From Firmicutes bacterium ADurb.Bin193 (GTDB taxonomy: Bacteria > Bacillota > Clostridia > Monoglobales > Firm-18): DNA of 35,650 nt. Position numbers and translations under genes: made by a program. The notes below the pieces were generated by a model. It saw nothing but the letters and a program-made list of their open reading frames with translations, was not told the DNA's origin and ran no database searches. Positions 32,058 to 35,650 of the stretch are shown piece after piece. How positions within the stretch are numbered: position 1 is the first letter of the stretch; each line of letters opens with the position of its first letter. The stretch spans positions 1-35,650 of the forward strand of contig MWCQ01000006.1 of the NCBI GenBank assembly GCA_002070105.1, given 5' to 3'.

Positions 32058-33527
32058 TTAATTACCCCTTTTGGACGATACCATGTCGCCGATTTTAAGA
32101 CCGCTTACAACCTCGACATAATCGTTATCCCTTATACCCGTTTGGACCTTAACCTCACGGAGTTTGCCGTCCTCATACAGCATTACGCTGTCACCCGTCA
32201 GGGCGTCCTTCGGTATGAGCATTACACTATCCTTTGTCATAACTACAATCCCGACAGACAGATTCATTCCCACCTTAAGCTCCGGAGATTGCTCTATCTT
32301 TACCCTTACGGGATAATATGTAACTCCGTTCTTTGCCACACCCACATTGTCAATCCTTACAACCTCGCCCGTAAATACTCTGTCGGGAAGCGCCTCTGCG
32401 GTTATCTCCGCCGTTTGACCCTTTACAACCTTTGCAATAAAGATTTCGTCAACCTCGACATCTACATAAAGATTATCCAAATCCGAAACAGTCATCAAAA
32501 CGGTTTGAGGCGTAACATTGTCGCCTTTTTTGATGTTTTTCGATACAACTGTTCCGTCTGCGGGTGATTTTATTTTATAATCCTCAAGTCCGGCAATTAA
32601 ATTTTCCAGATTGTTTCGCGCATCTCTCAACGCGATTTCGCTGCTCTTTTTTGCGTTTGTAACCTGGTCGTTCTTAAGGATTAATACTGTTTTTCCTTCA
32701 TTTATGTAATCGCCTTCCCGGATATTAAGCTCGGTAATCTGACCGCTTCCGCCCGAAACTATTGTTTTTTCGACTGAATTTATAAATTCTCCGGCACTGT
32801 TACAGCCTATGCCGTTCACCTCGGCATACGCTTTTTCGCCTTTTGTGACGGCGCCGGGGTTGTTGACCGTTATTTCTATGTAGGTAACCATCCTGTACCC
32901 GCTGAGGCTTTCGGAATAGTCATAAATCCTCGATACGACGCCCTGCATTGTCAGTGAATCCGAAGCAAGAGTTATGCTTGCGGTATCGCCCTTTTTTATA
33001 CGCCCAACATCGGTAGTGTTAAAGGGGATTTTCAAAATAAGATAGCTGTTGTCGACAACATCGGCTATTTTCGTTCCGGCAGCAACAAAATCTCCCTTTG
33101 AAACATACAGCCTTTGAATTTTACCGCTGTACCCCGAAACTGTTGTTAAATCGTCGTATGCGGCAAGGCTTTGCCTGTAGTTTTCCTCACACCTGTCGAG
33201 GTTTATCCGTGCCGACCTTATCTGATTTTCTATTTCGCGGGAATCGATTGTGCAAAGCACATCACCCTTACGGACGGTATCACCTTCCTCAAACCCTGAT
33301 GAGGTAACCATACCTGCCTGTAACGAGGTAATATCGTATGTCACACCGGCTATTACAACACCCGTGCCCTTAACCTTATCCACAATGCTTCCGCTTACTA
33401 CCTCTGCCAGATTGCTTTTGATTTTCGCGGTGTTTTTAACTGCGCCGTTGATGCTTGAAGCAACAGTTACAATAATGACTATTGCCGCCGCCGCTATTGC
33501 TATAATGATTTTTTTATGTTTGAACAT
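32058..33527 (-). CDS. HlyD/MacA-type efflux adaptor (membrane fusion protein)
   Basis: This is a 489-residue protein with one N-terminal membrane helix (KKIIIAIAAAAIVIIVTVASS). The outside part has lipoyl-like halves (GMVTSSGFEEGDTVRKGDVLCTIDSREI, and later SPADGTVVSKNIKKGDNVTPQTVLMTV) around a helical hairpin, then a beta-barrel domain (VGVAKNGVTYYPVRVKIEQSPELKVGMNLSVGIV). This is the family of adaptors partnered with MacB-type ABC transporters. In a Gram-positive cell it has no outer-membrane channel and may guide substrate across the wall. AGGAGAGG precedes the ATG, and it lies 11 bases after the permease. Confidence 0.93.
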   Translation of the reverse strand: MFKHKKIIIAIAAAAIVIIVTVASSINGAVKNTAKIKSNLAEVVSGSIVDKVKGTGVVIAGVTYDITSLQAGMVTSSGFEEGDTVRKGDVLCTIDSREIENQIRSARINLDRCEENYRQSLAAYDDLTTVSGYSGKIQRLYVSKGDFVAAGTKIADVVDNSYLILKIPFNTTDVGRIKKGDTASITLASDSLTMQGVVSRIYDYSESLSGYRMVTYIEITVNNPGAVTKGEKAYAEVNGIGCNSAGEFINSVEKTIVSGGSGQITELNIREGDYINEGKTVLILKNDQVTNAKKSSEIALRDARNNLENLIAGLEDYKIKSPADGTVVSKNIKKGDNVTPQTVLMTVSDLDNLYVDVEVDEIFIAKVVKGQTAEITAEALPDRVFTGEVVRIDNVGVAKNGVTYYPVRVKIEQSPELKVGMNLSVGIVVMTKDSVMLIPKDALTGDSVMLYEDGKLREVKVQTGIRDNDYVEVVSGLKIGDMVSSKRGN

Positions 33528-33538
33528 ACGCGCCTCTC

Positions 33539-35650
33539 CTATTCTACACTTTTTAGTGCGCCAATCATATCAATTTCCTTAAACTTTTTGCCGAGCGATA
33601 AATTGACAAGCAGCGAAAACCCGAAGGTTATGCACGACGCAATGAAAAACGATAAACAGCTTATGTATGAATCAACCTCAAATCCCGCCGTCTCACTGTT
33701 TGCGACAAGATATGCCTGAAACCGGATGCCGAGAGGTATTCCCAAAACAATACCCAAAATCGTGAAAATTGTATTCTCGCGAAGTACAAGCGTTTTTATC
33801 TCATTATCGTAAAACCCAAGCACCATAAGGGTTGCAAGCTCTCTTATCCTCTCAAAATAGTTCATAATCCCAAGGTTGTATAAAACCACACAGCCCAAAA
33901 CGCCGCCGAACAAAATCAGAATAGTCATAACAACCTTCATTGTTTTAAGCTGTTCTTCTATTGATTCCACAATCTCGCTTTTTTGCTTGGCGGACAGGAT
34001 AAACTCATATTCTTCAATCTTATTTTTTACAAAGCCCGAATCGGAAGAACGAAGGTATATTGTTGAGGGATTGTACTCCTGCCCCATACTCCGCCATACC
34101 GTGCGTCCGACATATATTCCGTTGATGTTTTTAAGTATTTGCGCCACCTTAAAGGTAACTGTCCTGTTTTTACCCGTAATGTTAGCCTCAAGTATATCTC
34201 CTTCACGAAGATTCAGCTTTTTTGCCAGTACCGACGAGACAACCGCGCCGTCCCGAGGCAGTTTCATTGAGGTGTCGGAATTTATGTCAAGCAACATTAA
34301 GGATATTTCGTCCTCAACCACCGCTATAACCGAGCCTTCTTTTTTCCCCTTAAAAGAAAATGTTGAGGGGACATCCATCTGATACTCGCATTTGGTAATG
34401 CCCTGCGTGCTTTGTATCCTTCTGTACTGGGCTTCGGTGGTGTCTGCCTTAAGAAAAACCTGAAGGTCGTAACGGTGAATCTTTTCAAACAGCATATCGA
34501 AAAACTTATAGTTTGAATCATTCATTCCGAATGCCATTGTAACAACGGTCATACAGCCCGCTACACCCGCTACGCACATTACAAGGCGCATTTTGTTCCT
34601 GAATATATTTCGTATAATTGTTTTTTCGGTAAAGGTAAGCCTCTTCCATATAACCGACATTCTCTCGATTATATTTTTGTTGCCCGTTTTGGGTATCTTG
34701 GGTCTGATACATTCGGCGGGCATATCCCTAAGCCCTTTAATACATATATAAACCGATGTCCCCGTGCAAAATATGTTTGTTATTATAAGTACCTGTATGA
34801 TTGCGGCCGCGCTGAATTGCGCCGTAAAATCCGGCATGCTGAAGGTTGCTTTATAAATTGAAATAAGTAAATTTGTAATAATCCCCGAAGGCAGAACGCC
34901 CAACAAAACGCCCAGTATTACTACCACCTGAGCATAGGATATGTAGTAAATGAATATCGAGAAATCGCTGTAACCCAATGCTTTTAATATGCCTATCTGC
35001 ATTCTTGCTTCCTCTATAATCCTCGACATTGTTGTAAACATAATGAGCGCGGATATAAGGAAAAACAATATCGGCAGGCTTGTGGTCGTTGTTTTCATTT
35101 CCTTAATGCCGCCGCGAAGCATATATGCCCTTGTGTTATCCTTAAACGACAGAATAGAAGCGGCTTTTTCACCCAGTGCCTCGTCAACATCCCTTTTGAA
35201 TTTTTCCTGTGCTTCATCGGTATTATTATAAAGTTTAACGCAAATCTGATTAAAGATGTTTTTGCCCATCAGATCCTGAAGGCTTTCCGCCTTCATATAC
35301 GCAAAGCCAAGCTTATAGCTGTTGGGTATCATGTCAATGCCGCTGACATTATAAATAATCTCAGGGCTTCTTATATAGCCGCAAACCGTAAGAGTGATTT
35401 TTTGCGGGGTGTCTTTAATTTTAAGCTCGTATGTATCACCGATACTTAAATTATGCGCTTTGGCAAATTCGTCAAACAGTGCAAATTCTCGCTCCGTTTC
35501 GGGAAGCCTCCCCGCCACGATATAGGGTTTGTTTATTATATAATCCCCCGAAACGGCATAAAGATTAACCGTTACATCCTTATCCCGCACAGGCTGTGCC
35601 TCAACAACAACCCTTGCCTGAGCCGTCGCAACGCCCTCAAGGCGTGAAAC
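33539..35650 (-). CDS. FtsX/MacB-type ABC transporter permease, 5' end outside the window
   Basis: The frame is open to the window edge, so the 703 visible residues lack the N-terminus (a GTG at 35590 is not needed as a start). There is an extracytoplasmic domain (about 1-200), then four membrane helices in the first FtsX block (ILFFLISALIMFTTMSRII onward), and a second extracytoplasmic domain (about 370-570). A final FtsX block contains MTILILFGGVLGCVVLYNLG and TILGIVLGIPLGIRF. This is the two-block FtsX layout of LolC/YknZ-like permeases. The missing helix and the ATPase are expected beyond base 35650. Downstream are HlyD and the SLH protein. Confidence 0.93.
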   Translation of the reverse strand, partial: VSRLEGVATAQARVVVEAQPVRDKDVTVNLYAVSGDYIINKPYIVAGRLPETEREFALFDEFAKAHNLSIGDTYELKIKDTPQKITLTVCGYIRSPEIIYNVSGIDMIPNSYKLGFAYMKAESLQDLMGKNIFNQICVKLYNNTDEAQEKFKRDVDEALGEKAASILSFKDNTRAYMLRGGIKEMKTTTTSLPILFFLISALIMFTTMSRIIEEARMQIGILKALGYSDFSIFIYYISYAQVVVILGVLLGVLPSGIITNLLISIYKATFSMPDFTAQFSAAAIIQVLIITNIFCTGTSVYICIKGLRDMPAECIRPKIPKTGNKNIIERMSVIWKRLTFTEKTIIRNIFRNKMRLVMCVAGVAGCMTVVTMAFGMNDSNYKFFDMLFEKIHRYDLQVFLKADTTEAQYRRIQSTQGITKCEYQMDVPSTFSFKGKKEGSVIAVVEDEISLMLLDINSDTSMKLPRDGAVVSSVLAKKLNLREGDILEANITGKNRTVTFKVAQILKNINGIYVGRTVWRSMGQEYNPSTIYLRSSDSGFVKNKIEEYEFILSAKQKSEIVESIEEQLKTMKVVMTILILFGGVLGCVVLYNLGIMNYFERIRELATLMVLGFYDNEIKTLVLRENTIFTILGIVLGIPLGIRFQAYLVANSETAGFEVDSYISCLSFFIASCITFGFSLLVNLSLGKKFKEIDMIGALKSVE

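Overview
The window looks like chromosomal DNA of an anaerobic, spore-forming, low-to-mid GC Firmicute of class Clostridia. The evidence is a full-length spoIIE, a SigI/RsgI pair, an S-layer-homology (SLH) protein, strong GGAGG-type ribosome sites with several TTG and GTG starts, and near-consensus sigma-A promoters with 17-bp spacers. The species cannot be named from the sequence alone. No CRISPR array, prophage or complete mobile element was seen. The only mobile trace is the 3' end of a transposase at the left edge.

Left part (1-9000): a transposase C-terminus, then a tRNA-Met/tRNA-Glu operon on the minus strand with its own promoter and terminator. Next comes a compact minus-strand housekeeping operon, read right to left: a DUF2232/YybS-like membrane protein, gdpP, rplI, dnaB, tilS, hpt and ftsH. 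Overlapping stops and starts link most of these. The cluster combines two loci that are separate in Bacillus subtilis (yybS-yybT-rplI-dnaC and tilS-hprT-ftsH) and lies divergent from spoIIE.

Middle (9000-19140): spoIIE with a structured leader, a small conserved-looking protein, a 669-residue secreted protein behind an elaborate promoter, and a membrane-anchored M23 peptidase. A thioredoxin-reductase-like flavoprotein without the usual NADPH 2'-phosphate motif follows, in tandem with a Crp/Fnr regulator. A minus-strand OmpR-type two-component system closes the section.

Right-middle (19140-26200): a GH140/DUF4038-type glycosidase and TraX form one plus-strand unit. upp and a tandem HD-domain phosphodiesterase lie on the minus strand. 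A divergent AraC regulator faces a ThuA-like protein and a Gfo/Idh/MocA oxidoreductase. The glycosidase promoter and the araC promoter share extra sequence, which suggests one sugar regulon.

Right part (26200-35650), all on the minus strand: rsgI and sigI, a secreted Pro/Glu-repeat protein with a copper-amine-oxidase-N-like (stalk) domain and a candidate SigI-type promoter, an XRE regulator translationally coupled to a small membrane gene broken by an in-frame TGA, and an operon of an FtsX-type ABC permease (cut by the window edge), an HlyD-type adaptor and an SLH surface protein. Overall the window joins core replication, sporulation and nucleotide-signalling genes to an accessory set concerned with the cell envelope and plant-type polysaccharide.
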